Origin: Chitinophaga niabensis
GTDB lineage: Bacteria > Bacteroidota > Bacteroidia > Chitinophagales > Chitinophagaceae
Direction of reading: 5' to 3'
Assembly: GCA_017849435.1 (NCBI GenBank)
Contig: JAFIGY010000012.1
Coordinates: 434,001-498,000, forward strand
DNA: 64,000 nucleotides
Shown: positions 26,008-34,472 of the stretch, in pieces
Position numbering within the stretch: position 1 is the stretch's first letter
Layout of the letters: the number at the start of each line of letters is the position of its first letter
Program-made: the position numbers and the translations under genes
The notes under the pieces: generated by a model
What the model was told of the DNA's origin: nothing
The model's input: the letters and a program-made list of their open reading frames with translations, nothing else
Database searches by the model: none

Positions 26008-26640
26008 ATGACAGAAAATGAAAATTCAAGAATATTATTAATTGAATCTCAATATTTTCCATCAATTTCATTTTATAAAACTTTAATTGGCGTTGATATA
26101 TTAAAAATTGAGAAATATGAACACTACCAGAAGGTGAGTTTTCGCAATCGTTGTTACATTGCCGGACCGAATGGAATGATCCTTTTGAGTGTTCCCCTCT
26201 CGAAAGGAAAAAATCAGCGGACGATCATGAAGGAAGTCCGGATCAGTCATGCGGAAAACTGGCAGGCGCTTCATTGGAAGACCCTCACTTCCGCATACCG
26301 CCGTTCCCCCTGGTTCGAATATTTTGAAGGGGCGCTGGAAGACCTCTATACCCGGAAGTTTGATTTTCTGCTGGACTGGAACATGGCATGCCTGAACTGG
26401 GTGAACCAGGCGCTGGGGATATCGCCGGAGATCTCTTTCACGGCGGCGTTCGAGAAAAGTTATGAGCCGGAAGCGGGCATCCTCGACCAAAGGGACCTCA
26501 TGATCCCCGGCCAGCTCCCCGCCACAACGCTCCCGGAGTATCAACAGGTTTTCGGGGAACGCACCGGATTTATCCCGAACCTTAGCATCCTTGACCTGTT
26601 ATTTTGTGAAGGGAAGCGGAGCCTGGAACTATTGAAATGA
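26008..26640 (+). CDS. WbqC-like family protein
   Basis: A 210-residue cytoplasmic protein. Family features are IESQYFPSISFYKTLIGVDILKIEKYEHYQKVSFRNR (the 'Q-Y-x-P-x-x-x-F/Y' start and 'F-R-N-R' block), LSVPLSKGKNQRTIMKEVRI and WQALHWKTLTSAYRRSPWFEYF. WbqC-like proteins occur in surface polysaccharide clusters and are proposed to be involved in sugar or amino-group transfer; the reaction is not settled, and no glycan genes adjoin this one. Its first about 45 codons are much more AT-rich than the rest. Confidence 0.85.
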   Translation: MTENENSRILLIESQYFPSISFYKTLIGVDILKIEKYEHYQKVSFRNRCYIAGPNGMILLSVPLSKGKNQRTIMKEVRISHAENWQALHWKTLTSAYRRSPWFEYFEGALEDLYTRKFDFLLDWNMACLNWVNQALGISPEISFTAAFEKSYEPEAGILDQRDLMIPGQLPATTLPEYQQVFGERTGFIPNLSILDLLFCEGKRSLELLK

Positions 26641-26785
26641 TAATGAAGGGGTTGTAGAAAGAATTTTATTCCTTTTTTACTTTAATTAATATAATGTAAA
26701 TAATTATCTTACAGTAGATTATATTAATTCGTTTCCTTTTATAAAAAAGATCAAAAATTTTACGCCTTGCATTGGAACAAAATAG

Positions 26786-26793
26786 TAGATTTG
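26786..26793 (+). promoter_or_regulatory. -7 box for the arginine-decarboxylase-like gene
   Basis: TAGATTTG matches TAnnTTTG. The leader to the ATG at 26926 would be about 125 bases. Confidence 0.5.
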
Positions 26794-26925
26794 CATCCGA
26801 TTTTGCTGGTCAAACAACTTACGTAGGTGTGTTGTAAATTGTTATCAACTTAAAACCAGAAGTTACCAGCTCATTTACACGTAGTTTAAAATTTTACTAA
26901 CTCTAAAATTCATTCACAGCGTTAA

Positions 26926-28323
26926 ATGAACAACACCTACACGGACCTCGTTAACCAAACCTTCGAGTTTCCCCAGGAAGGTTTCGAAGTGAAGGATAAC
27001 AACCTCGAGTTCAACGGTTTGGATCTGAGGGCATTGATCGACAAGTATGGAACGCCGTTCAAGTTGACCTATCTTCCCAAAATCGGGATGCAGGTGAACA
27101 GGGCCAAGAAAATGTTCCAGGATGCATTCAAGAAGAACAAATACGATGGCAAATACTATTATTGCTATTGTACAAAGAGTTCTCACTTCTCCTTTATTAT
27201 GGAGGAGACCCTGAAACAAGGGGTGCATATTGAAACGTCTTTTGCGTACGATATAGACATTATCAACAAGCTGTACGAACGCAAAAAGATTACTAAGGAG
27301 ACTTCGGTTATCTGTAATGGTTACAAGACCAAAACATATACCCGCAGCATCGCCAAACTGATCAACAGCGGATTCAATAACGTGATCCCGGTGCTGGATA
27401 ATAAAGAGGAGCTGGAAGACTATGTCAAGTTCGTCCGTTCCAAAGAACCGGTAAAGCTGGGTATCCGCATCGCGGCAGAAGAGGAGCCGACATTTGATTT
27501 TTATACCTCCCGTTTGGGCATTGCCTCCAGGGACATCCTCGAGTTTTACGTGGATAAACTGAAAGGCAATCCGAAGTTCGAGCTGAAAATGCTGCACTTC
27601 TTTATGAACAAGGGGATCAAGGATGATATCTTCTACTGGAGCCAGTTCAACAAGGTGCTTAACCTGTACTGCCAGCTCAAGAAGATCTGTCCGGAACTGG
27701 AAAGCATCAACCTCGGCGGTGGCTTTCCGATCAAACACTCCCTTGGGTTCGACTACGATTACGCTTACATCGTGAACGAGATCGTGGCTAACATTAAGAG
27801 CGTTTGTAAAAAGAACAAGGTGCCGGTGCCGGATATTTATACCGAGTTCGGTTCCTTCACTGTAGGAGAGAGCGGCGCCGTGATCTACAGCGTACTGGGA
27901 GAAAAGCAGCAGAATGATCGGGAAGCCTGGTACATGATCGACAGTTCTTTTATTACAACTTTGCCGGATACCTGGGGGATCGGGGAGAAGTTCCTGATGC
28001 TGCCCATCAATAAATGGGACCAGGAATACCAGGAGGTGCATTTAGGAGGATTGACCTGTGACGGTTACGACTTCTACACCTCGGAAGAACACATCAATGC
28101 CGTGTTCCTTCCCAAGCTGACGAACGGAGAGCCGTTATATATCGGATTCTTCCATACCGGCGCCTACCAGGATCAGCTCAGCGGATACGGAGGCATCAAG
28201 CACTGCCTGATCCCTTCCCCGAAGCATGTGATCGTAGGCTACGACAAAAACGGACAATTAAAAGATTGGTTATATGCCAAGGAGCAAACCTCCCAAAGCA
28301 TGTTAAAGATTTTGGGTTATTAA
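26926..28323 (+). CDS. Fold III PLP-dependent arginine-decarboxylase-like enzyme
   Basis: A 465-residue protein of the alanine-racemase-like (fold III) decarboxylase family that includes arginine, ornithine and diaminopimelate decarboxylases. The PLP lysine is in YYYCYCTKSSHFSFIMEE, the glycine-rich phosphate loop in SINLGGGFPIKHS, and the C-terminal substrate segment in YTEFGSFTVGESGAVIYSV and GLTCDGYDFYTSEEHI (the C-D-x-x-D motif). The length and overall pattern fit the Bacteroidota biosynthetic arginine decarboxylase, which would start polyamine synthesis by making agmatine; another basic amino acid or carboxynorspermidine is possible. Stands alone with a terminator. Confidence 0.82.
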   Translation: MNNTYTDLVNQTFEFPQEGFEVKDNNLEFNGLDLRALIDKYGTPFKLTYLPKIGMQVNRAKKMFQDAFKKNKYDGKYYYCYCTKSSHFSFIMEETLKQGVHIETSFAYDIDIINKLYERKKITKETSVICNGYKTKTYTRSIAKLINSGFNNVIPVLDNKEELEDYVKFVRSKEPVKLGIRIAAEEEPTFDFYTSRLGIASRDILEFYVDKLKGNPKFELKMLHFFMNKGIKDDIFYWSQFNKVLNLYCQLKKICPELESINLGGGFPIKHSLGFDYDYAYIVNEIVANIKSVCKKNKVPVPDIYTEFGSFTVGESGAVIYSVLGEKQQNDREAWYMIDSSFITTLPDTWGIGEKFLMLPINKWDQEYQEVHLGGLTCDGYDFYTSEEHINAVFLPKLTNGEPLYIGFFHTGAYQDQLSGYGGIKHCLIPSPKHVIVGYDKNGQLKDWLYAKEQTSQSMLKILGY

Positions 28324-28672
28324 AAAAATGGGTTAGTAATCCACTTAAAAACCTCCCGGTTCTCCGGGAGGTTTCTTTTTTGTACAAAACAAACAGGCTC
28401 CCCGAAAAAGGAAAGCCTGTAATTTCATAGGATAGATCGATCCAACATTCATAGCAAGGGAAAAAGGGACACTAAGGTATAGAGAAGAAGTTGAGCTTCA
28501 GAGGTATAAAGGCAATAGGTTACGATAATCTGCTCAAGGTCAAAAATAGTTGTACTTACACCGATTGCAAAGACCAATTAGTTGTATCTTTTAATAACTT
28601 TTTAATAAAAAATGCGTTGCGACAATCCTCAAAATATATCGCTTCTTATTAAGTTGAATAAATAATTAATGT
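28324..28672. other. Intergenic region before the SnoaL-like gene
   Basis: 349 bases. The first part holds the decarboxylase terminator. The rest shows no RNA gene; a weak promoter candidate is TTG at 28565-28567 with TATCTTTT at 28585-28592 (one mismatch to TAnnTTTG, 17-base spacing). Confidence 0.4.
28349..28380 (+). terminator. Terminator after the decarboxylase gene
   Basis: AAACCTCCCGG pairs with CCGGGAGGTTT across a TTCT loop, followed by CTTTTTT. It lies 25 bases past the stop. Confidence 0.88.
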
Positions 28673-29134
28673 ATGAAGTCCTTTTTACCGCTCCTCATTC
28701 TTTTAGCATCCACTTACGCAACTCCTGTATTGGCGCAGACTTCCACGGAGGATTCCGTAAAAAACACCATCAGTCAATTGTTTGAGGGCATGAGAAAGGG
28801 GGATAGTGCGATGGTAAAGGCTGTGCTCGCGGATAATGTGGTCTTTAACGGATTAACAAGGGATAAGAACAACGATCTGCAGGTTACCGCCAGCCAGGTT
28901 CAGCGCTTCCTCACAGCTGTAGGAACGCCTCACACGGACGTGTGGGATGAGCGGATCACATTCGATAAGGTATTGGTGGATGGTCCCCTCGCCAGTGTAT
29001 GGACGCCGTACCGTTTTTACCTCGGGGACAAGTTCTCGCATTGCGGGGTGAATTCTTTTCAGTTGTACCGGTCCGCCCGGGGCTGGAAGATCTTCCATCT
29101 GGTCGATACCCGCAGAAAGGATCATTGTCTGTAA
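28673..29134 (+). CDS. Exported NTF2/SnoaL-like domain protein
   Basis: A 153-residue protein with a clear signal peptide (LLILLASTYATPVLAQ). The mature part fits the NTF2-like cone fold: helix VKNTISQLFEGMRKGDSAMVKAVLADNVVFNG, a middle helix with SQVQRFLTAV, then strands ASVWTPYRFYLGDKFSHCGVNSFQLYRSARGWKIFHLVDTRRK. Such proteins can be enzymes or binding proteins; no catalytic set is obvious here. It runs convergent to the next gene, with 12 bases between the stops. Confidence 0.8.
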   Translation: MKSFLPLLILLASTYATPVLAQTSTEDSVKNTISQLFEGMRKGDSAMVKAVLADNVVFNGLTRDKNNDLQVTASQVQRFLTAVGTPHTDVWDERITFDKVLVDGPLASVWTPYRFYLGDKFSHCGVNSFQLYRSARGWKIFHLVDTRRKDHCL

Positions 29135-29146
29135 CCTTCCCACAGC

Positions 29147-29983
29147 TTATTCCGCCCTGCCGCTTCCGTCCAGGTAATGAATAGCGGTATCGCATTGCTT
29201 CTCGATCTCTGAAAAGCAGGCGTCCAGTAACTCCGTATTGCCTTCCAAAAATTCGCTTTTGCCGGAGCGGGAGAGCCCCTTTACAAGCAGGAATTGCTTG
29301 GTGAGGTTTTGATTGATGAGGGCGGAGAATTGTTTTTGCTTCTCCAGCGCCCGCTGTTGTTCCAGCCGGGAAATGTTGCGGTAGTATACGCCCCAGACCC
29401 GCAGGCAAATGATCAGATAGCCGGCCATCAGGAACGGTGTGGCGAGGTACTTGTCCAGCGCTGAATAGGTAGCCGGCAGTGCTATGGGAATGTTACGGGT
29501 CTTCAGAAAGGCCACCACGGCCAGGTAGCAAAACAGCATGGAGCCCAGAGTAAGCGCTGTACGGAGGTTCACCACAAAGTATCCCAGCAGGCAGGCCATT
29601 AACCAGGGTATAGCATATAAGGGGGATAGATCGAGGTCGTTCATGAAAGAAGAAAACATCGGGACCAGCAAAGTATTGAGGGCCGCGATCGTGCCGGTCA
29701 CGGCAATACTCGCGCCGTAGGTCATCAGCAGAGCGCAACTGACGAACACTGCAATATAGCATCCGATGATGATGAGGTTCGTGTAATCCTGCCGGAGCAT
29801 CAGCACAAAGAAAAAGGGAACCAGCAGTATACAGTAGGAAAAAAGGAAATCGAAAAGCATTTTGATCCGGGCCTGGTCAAACGGTCCGGATGTTTTTCGT
29901 ATAAGCTTCCCTGTTACCGCTCTCTCGGTACTCCGATAGATGCCGCCGGCGAAATCGCGCATGCTGTTAGATGCAGTTGACAT
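29147..29983 (-). CDS. Orphan six-to-seven-segment membrane protein with coiled-coil tail
   Basis: A 278-residue protein from the ATG at 29983. After about 40 polar residues come six or seven membrane segments (about 45-195), then an amphipathic helix, YYRNISRLEQQRALEKQKQFSALINQNLTKQFLLVKG, and a short acidic end. The layout, membrane block then a helix at the membrane exit, resembles the sensor half of a Bacteroidota histidine kinase, but the phospho-acceptor and ATPase domains are absent. It could be a sensor stripped of its output, or a membrane protein with another role. No partner gene is adjacent. I do not recognise a named family. Confidence 0.65.
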   Translation of the reverse strand: MSTASNSMRDFAGGIYRSTERAVTGKLIRKTSGPFDQARIKMLFDFLFSYCILLVPFFFVLMLRQDYTNLIIIGCYIAVFVSCALLMTYGASIAVTGTIAALNTLLVPMFSSFMNDLDLSPLYAIPWLMACLLGYFVVNLRTALTLGSMLFCYLAVVAFLKTRNIPIALPATYSALDKYLATPFLMAGYLIICLRVWGVYYRNISRLEQQRALEKQKQFSALINQNLTKQFLLVKGLSRSGKSEFLEGNTELLDACFSEIEKQCDTAIHYLDGSGRAE

Positions 29984-30110
29984 GGGGTGCAAATACAGTT
30001 TGATTGTTTAGATAGCCAAGGTACTATGATCCGGTAACCTGTACATTCAACGTTAGTGGTAATTTATTGTTAGGAAATGATTAACGGCATTGTGCCTGAA
30101 AGGGCAGGGC

Positions 30111-30141
30111 AAAAAAAAGAGCCGCCCGAATGAGCAGCTCT
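30111..30141 (-). terminator. Likely terminator after hsp20
   Basis: On the minus strand a short imperfect stem (AGAGC with GCTCT, extended past one mismatch) is followed by eight T. It begins 21 bases past the hsp20 stop. Confidence 0.65.
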
Positions 30142-30161
30142 TGTTACAACCTAACCCTATG

Positions 30162-30599
30162 CTATGCAACTGTAATTTCTTTTGCAGCTTCCTGTTTCGC
30201 TTCTTTTTTCGGAAGTGCGATCTTCAATACGCCGTTCTCATATTTTGCGTTGATCTTCTCAGCATCTACATTCTCGTCAAGGGTAAATGACCTGGAGAAA
30301 GAGCGTACGCTGAACTCGCGGCGGATCTGTTTTTCATTTTCTTCTTTGTGTTCAGTTTTCTTTTCAGAGCTGATGGTCAGGACTTTATCTTCAAGATTGA
30401 TCCTGAAATCACCTTTCTCAAGACCGGGAGCCACCAGTTCCAGTGCATAAGCGTCTTTGGTTTCGCTGATGTTCACCGGTGCCTGTGTGCCGAAGAGGTC
30501 GGAGAAGGAGAAGTCCTTGTTGATCTTATGGCCAAAAAAATCATCCACGATGGAGTTCAGGGTTTTGGCGGGGTGCTGATTGAATCTTACGAGTGTCAT
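30162..30599 (-). CDS. Small heat shock protein Hsp20/alpha-crystallin family
   Basis: A 145-residue cytoplasmic holdase chaperone. The alpha-crystallin domain spans about residues 40-140, from PVNISETKDAYALELVAPGLEKGDFRINLEDKVLTISSEKK to the conserved end ENVDAEKINAKYENGVLKIALPKKE with the A-x-x-x-N-G-V-L motif. The N-terminus MTLVRFNQHPAKTLNSIVDDFFG is typical of Bacteroidota Hsp20. It is transcribed away from the bacilliredoxin gene; the shared upstream region holds two operator-like dyads. Confidence 0.93.
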   Translation of the reverse strand: MTLVRFNQHPAKTLNSIVDDFFGHKINKDFSFSDLFGTQAPVNISETKDAYALELVAPGLEKGDFRINLEDKVLTISSEKKTEHKEENEKQIRREFSVRSFSRSFTLDENVDAEKINAKYENGVLKIALPKKEAKQEAAKEITVA

Positions 30600-30712
30600 G
30601 ATCTTTATAATTTTTTAAGTGAAACCATTGTTTTTTTTCGGTTATGCCGGCTGTAGATCAAACCGGATACCAATGCCGGAAAAGTGAAATTTCGCCAGAA
30701 AAGCATCGAAAT

Positions 30713-30760
30713 AATAAGACAGATTGTCTTATTTTGTAAATCAACAAAGACAAATTGTCT
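30713..30760. promoter_or_regulatory. Pair of operator-like dyads between hsp20 and bacilliredoxin
   Basis: A perfect palindrome with nine-base arms (AATAAGACA, three bases, TGTCTTATT) lies at 30713-30733. A second copy of its core, AGACA-AAT-TGTCT, lies at 30748-30760. Their centres are 31 bases apart, about three helical turns. They sit 15-62 bases upstream of the bacilliredoxin -33 element. The binding protein is unknown. Confidence 0.6.
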
Positions 30761-30774
30761 GTTTTTAATATTTA

Positions 30775-30804
30775 TTGAAGTATCTCGATATATTATTAAC
30801 TTTG
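30775..30804 (+). promoter_or_regulatory. Promoter of the bacilliredoxin gene
   Basis: TTG at 30775-30777 (-33) and TAACTTTG at 30797-30804 (-7, exact TAnnTTTG) are 19 bases apart. The leader to the ATG at 30820 would be about nine bases. Confidence 0.65.
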
Positions 30805-30819
30805 CGAAAAAGATAAATT

Positions 30820-31233
30820 ATGTATCCTGCAGAACTCGTGATGCCGATGAAGGCAGAACTGACAGATAATGGTTTTAAGGAAATGCTGACACCGGCAGAA
30901 GTGGATGATGTGCTGACCAAAGATGGCACCACCCTCGTAGTGATCAACTCCGTATGCGGCTGCTCTGCCGGTACTGCGCGTCCCGGTGTACTGATGGCGG
31001 TAGCTACCAGTGAAAAGAAACCCGACCGACTGACGACCAGCTTCGCCGGTTTTGATTCCGATGCGGTGAAACAGATCCGTACACATCTGTTGCCTTATCC
31101 TCCGTCATCTCCTTCCATTGCATTATTCAAAGATGGAAAGCTTGTACACTTTATTGAGCGCCATATGATTGAAGGGCGTTCCGCGCAACTGATCGCAACC
31201 AACCTGTTGGCTGCGTTCGATGAATACTGTTAA
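30820..31233 (+). CDS. BrxA/BrxB-type bacilliredoxin
   Basis: A 137-residue thioredoxin-fold protein. The active-site motif is C46-G-C48 in INSVCGCSAGTARPGV, which is the hallmark of the YphP/YqiW family. The final Cys137 is near the C-terminus. In Firmicutes these proteins remove bacillithiol from oxidised proteins. The ATG at 30820 gives the standard start MYPAELVMPMKAELTDNGF. The CGC motif and full length make the assignment firm; the thiol it uses in this organism is inference. Confidence 0.93.
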   Translation: MYPAELVMPMKAELTDNGFKEMLTPAEVDDVLTKDGTTLVVINSVCGCSAGTARPGVLMAVATSEKKPDRLTTSFAGFDSDAVKQIRTHLLPYPPSSPSIALFKDGKLVHFIERHMIEGRSAQLIATNLLAAFDEYC

Positions 31234-31330
31234 TCAATTCGAATTACGATATGGGATCGAAAACGTGGAATTGCAGATGGCAAAGATGATGGAGATAAGA
31301 ACCGTTATTCCCCACGTTAACCTTTAAATT

Positions 31331-31365
31331 AATTCGTAATTCGTAATTGATAATTCGTAATTGAA
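31331..31365. repeat. Two AATTCGTAATT repeat units before lgt
   Basis: AATTCGTAATTCGTAATTGA (31331-31350) is followed by TAATTCGTAATTGAA (31351-31365). A related fragment, CAATTCGAATTACG, directly follows the bacilliredoxin stop at 31233. Confidence 0.6.
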
Positions 31366-31449
31366 ATATTACCTTGGTGGTTTGATTTTCCTTTTGATCT
31401 AAATTCGGCTTTGTTCATAGGAAAATTCGGATCACCATTTTTTTGGCCT

Positions 31450-32730
31450 ATGTATCCTAATTTATATTACGCATTCAAGGATTTACTCGGGGTAGAGATA
31501 CCGTTTTTAAAGGTGCTGCAGACGTTCGGTTTTTTTGTGGCCGTTGCTTTTCTTGCGGCGGCTTATGTGCTGACTTCGGAGTTGCGGCGGCGGGAGCGGC
31601 TGGGGCTGCTTTCCCCGGTGGAAGAGACGATGGTGACGGGGAAGCCCGCAGGGGTGAGTGATCTGCTGATCAGTGTAGTGATCGGTTTTATTCTCGGCTT
31701 CAAAATATTTGGTGTATTCAGTAATCAGGGGGACTGGAGGGATTATATCCTTTCCGCCCGCGGCAACGTGGTTGGCGGTATTCTGCTGGCGGCAGCCATG
31801 GCCGGATGGAAATATTATGCAAAGAAAAAACTGGCGCTGGATCAGCCAAAACAGGAGAAGGTAAAAGTATGGCCACACCAGCGGGTGCCGGATTTTACCA
31901 TCATGGCTGCCGTAGCCGGATTGATTGGTGCAAAGGTGTTCCATAACCTTGAAAACTGGGGGGATTTTGTCAGGGATCCCTGGGGCTCTATCTTCTCCGC
32001 CAGCGGTCTGACCTTCTACGGCGGCTTGATCGTAGCGGCTTATGTGATTATCCGGTATGCCCGGAAAAAGAATATCAACTGGAAGCATCTGGTGGATAGT
32101 GCGGCGCCGGCTTTGATGCTGGCTTATGCGGTAGGGCGTATGGGATGCCAGTTTGCAGGAGACGGTGACTGGGGGATCAATAACAGCGCTTATGCTACAG
32201 CCCCTACCGGCAAAGTATACAAGATCGCTCCGGCGCAGTACAAGGAGATCATACAACGTGATTCCGTGTACTTCACACGGCAGTTCGGCAACCTGGACCA
32301 TGTACCGCATCGCTACTATGAAAAGCCCGTTTCGCTGGGCTTTCTGCCGGACTGGTTCTTCGCCTACAGCTATCCGCACAATGTGGTGAATGATGGCATT
32401 CAGCTACAAGGATGCAACGGCGAATATTGCAGCGCATTGCCCATTGCCGTATATCCGACACCGTTATATGAGATCATTGTATGCGGACTATTCTTTATTA
32501 TATTGATGGCTATCCGCCGGAAAGTGACCACACCTGGTGTGATGTTTGGTATTTATCTTATCCTGAACGGCCTGGAGCGATTCTTTGTAGAAAAGATCAG
32601 GGTAAATACAAAGTATGATATCTTTGGGTTTCACCCTACGCAGGCAGAGATCATTGCCAGCCTGTTGGTGATAGGAGGGACGGTACTGATTTGGTACGCC
32701 CGCAAAACGAACAACGTAAAAACTGTCTAG
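31450..32730 (+). CDS. lgt: Prolipoprotein diacylglyceryl transferase
   Basis: A 426-residue inner-membrane enzyme that moves diacylglycerol from phosphatidylglycerol to the lipobox cysteine of prolipoproteins. The signature reads YAVGRMGCQFAGDGDWG, the Bacteroidota version of the GRxGNFxNGE motif, and SGLTFYGGLIVAAYVIIRYARKK has Tyr where E. coli has the histidine of F-H-G-G. The C-terminal PTPLYEII and NGLERFFVEKIRVN also fit. It is longer than E. coli Lgt (about 290) because of extra loops near 125-150 and 235-300. The ATG at 31450 (MYPNLYYAFKDLLG) is chosen over an upstream TTG. Several lipoproteins in this window would be substrates. Confidence 0.93.
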   Translation: MYPNLYYAFKDLLGVEIPFLKVLQTFGFFVAVAFLAAAYVLTSELRRRERLGLLSPVEETMVTGKPAGVSDLLISVVIGFILGFKIFGVFSNQGDWRDYILSARGNVVGGILLAAAMAGWKYYAKKKLALDQPKQEKVKVWPHQRVPDFTIMAAVAGLIGAKVFHNLENWGDFVRDPWGSIFSASGLTFYGGLIVAAYVIIRYARKKNINWKHLVDSAAPALMLAYAVGRMGCQFAGDGDWGINNSAYATAPTGKVYKIAPAQYKEIIQRDSVYFTRQFGNLDHVPHRYYEKPVSLGFLPDWFFAYSYPHNVVNDGIQLQGCNGEYCSALPIAVYPTPLYEIIVCGLFFIILMAIRRKVTTPGVMFGIYLILNGLERFFVEKIRVNTKYDIFGFHPTQAEIIASLLVIGGTVLIWYARKTNNVKTV

Positions 32731-32740
32731 CAGCACCGAT

Positions 32741-33175
32741 ATGCAGCGCCACGCAAATCTGATACCATTATCGCACGAACATAAACGCCTGCTCTTTGTT
32801 TGCAGGTACATCAGGAAAGATGCGGCGCCTTACGAAGGATACTCATTGGAGGCACAGGCCAAACTGGAATATGTGGTGAAGATCTTCCAGGAAGTAATGG
32901 TACCACATATTCAGAAAGAGGACTATCTTTTTGAACAATGCCGCGGTCATTATAAAGAGATCGACGCCATGCTGGATGAACTGGAGGAAGAGCACCGCCT
33001 GATCTCCGGTATGTACAGCGCGCTCGTAGACAGTCAGGATGTGGAGAAGGACATGGATACCCTGGCTTGTAGTCTGGAGGCGCATATCCGCAAGGAAGAA
33101 CGTGTGGTGTTTGAAAAGCTCCAGGAGATGCTGCCCGAAGTGATCGGGCGGATCGGTTTCGAGAATACATTATAA
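32741..33175 (+). CDS. Hemerythrin HHE-domain protein
   Basis: A 144-residue four-helix bundle likely to bind a di-iron centre. Candidate ligands are in order: HEHK near the N-terminus, VPHIQKEDYLFEQC, EEEHRLISGMYSAL and EAHIRKEERVVFEKLQEML. Such proteins sense or carry oxygen, or help repair iron-sulfur centres under nitrosative stress. It starts ten bases after lgt and is followed 12 bases later by the DUF2167 gene, so the three form one operon ending at the hairpin at 34221. Confidence 0.88.
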   Translation: MQRHANLIPLSHEHKRLLFVCRYIRKDAAPYEGYSLEAQAKLEYVVKIFQEVMVPHIQKEDYLFEQCRGHYKEIDAMLDELEEEHRLISGMYSALVDSQDVEKDMDTLACSLEAHIRKEERVVFEKLQEMLPEVIGRIGFENTL

Positions 33176-33187
33176 AACCTATACCGA

Positions 33188-34189
33188 ATGAGAACATTAA
33201 CCCTGATGGCTTCCATGTGGGCCATCGTATTTGCTGCGCATGCGCAGCGACCGGATACCAGCAGTCTGCACACCGAAGGTAATGCCGCAGCGGCCGGGGA
33301 AAAAGTACTTTCCCCAACCAATATCAAAAAGATCAGAGATTCCATTAACGCCACTTTTACGTACAAGACCGGCAGGGTTGAACTGGGGAAGGGCGCGGTG
33401 ATGGAGGTGCCGAAAGGGTTCAAATACCTGGACCCGCAACAAAGCCATCGCCTGTTGGAAGAGATATGGGGGAATCCCAAAAGCTCCGGGACCGGGACCA
33501 TGGGCATGCTGCTGCCGAAGAATTTAGGTCCTGCCAGCAACGGGTGTTGGGCCTTCAATATCGAGTTTGACGACATCGGTTATGTGAAGGACGAAGATGC
33601 CGACAAGATTGATTATAACGATCTGTTGAAGCAATTGCAAAAAGATATGCAGGAGACCAATGCGCGAAGGCTCAGTGAAGGTTATCCCCCGATAACGTTG
33701 ATCAGATGGGCGGCAACGCCTTATTATGACAAAACGGAGAAAACGCTGCACTGGGCGAAGGAGCTGAAGTTCGGTATGGAGGATAATGACCATACACTGA
33801 ACTATAATGTCAGGATCCTCGGCCGGAAAGGCGTGCTGTCTATGAACGCCATCGGTGGTATGGATGACCTGGTGACGATTAAAGAGAGCATCCCCGCCAT
33901 CCTGAAGAGCACCACTTTTGAGAAGGGGCATGCGTATGCGGATTTTGATCCTAAAGCGGATCAGATCGCCGCGTGGACGGTAGGGGGCCTGGTGGCAGGC
34001 AAGGTGCTTGCCAAGGTGGGGTTCTTTGCCATCCTCGCCAAATTCGCGAAGTTCATTATCCTCGGTATTGGCGCGGCAGGCGCCGCCGTTTACAGGTTTA
34101 TCACCGGGCGCAGGAGAAAAGAAGAAGAAGCTTTGCCGCAGCCGGAAGGGCCTGCGGACGGGGGAGAGCCGGAGCAACCGGTATCATGA
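33188..34189 (+). CDS. DUF2167 membrane protein
   Basis: A 333-residue protein with a signal peptide (LTLMASMWAIVFAAHAQ), a long extracytoplasmic domain, and a C-terminal membrane segment (about residues 278-310: VLAKVGFFAILAKFAKFIILGIGAAGAAVYRFI) followed by a charged tail. The central blocks match what I recall of DUF2167: GRVELGKGAVMEVPKGFKYLDPQQSHRLLEEIWGNP, GCWAFNIEFDDIGYVKDEDADKIDYNDLL and ITLIRWAATPYYDKTEKTLHWAKEL. Function unknown; likely an inner-membrane protein with a periplasmic domain. Confidence 0.85.
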   Translation: MRTLTLMASMWAIVFAAHAQRPDTSSLHTEGNAAAAGEKVLSPTNIKKIRDSINATFTYKTGRVELGKGAVMEVPKGFKYLDPQQSHRLLEEIWGNPKSSGTGTMGMLLPKNLGPASNGCWAFNIEFDDIGYVKDEDADKIDYNDLLKQLQKDMQETNARRLSEGYPPITLIRWAATPYYDKTEKTLHWAKELKFGMEDNDHTLNYNVRILGRKGVLSMNAIGGMDDLVTIKESIPAILKSTTFEKGHAYADFDPKADQIAAWTVGGLVAGKVLAKVGFFAILAKFAKFIILGIGAAGAAVYRFITGRRRKEEEALPQPEGPADGGEPEQPVS

Positions 34190-34220
34190 TCCTGAATATT
34201 GCATTTAATTATACAAAAAA

Positions 34221-34247
34221 ACGCCGGGAGACTCCCGGCGTTTTTTT
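34221..34247 (+). terminator. Terminator after the lgt-hemerythrin-DUF2167 operon
   Basis: ACGCCGGGA pairs with TCCCGGCGT across GAC, followed by seven T. Confidence 0.9.
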
Positions 34248-34393
34248 GTAACAAAATCTCCTGCCACACGTCTACTGTGGGAATTCATTCCGGTTTACCA
34301 TGCTTTTTTTCTACATCATCAAAAGGAAAATACCAATCGTCCCCAAATAATTACCACTTGTGTAAAACTATGTACTATGCAAAGCATAATACC

Positions 34394-34401
34394 TACTTTT
34401 G
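34394..34401 (+). promoter_or_regulatory. -7 box for the TonB-type barrel gene
   Basis: TACTTTTG matches TAnnTTTG and predicts a leader of about 65 bases to the ATG at 34473. Confidence 0.55.
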
Positions 34402-34472
34402 CACTGTAGTTGTTAAAGAAAGGAACTATATAAAAACTAAATAAATCGTCAAAATCTACAAATCCGCCTTAT

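Noticed and set aside
29147-29290. GLSRSGKS in the tail of the orphan membrane protein fits the P-loop pattern GxxxxGKS.
   Set aside because: It lies within a helix about 40 residues from the end of the chain, with no room for a nucleotide-binding fold and no preceding beta-strand. Chance match.
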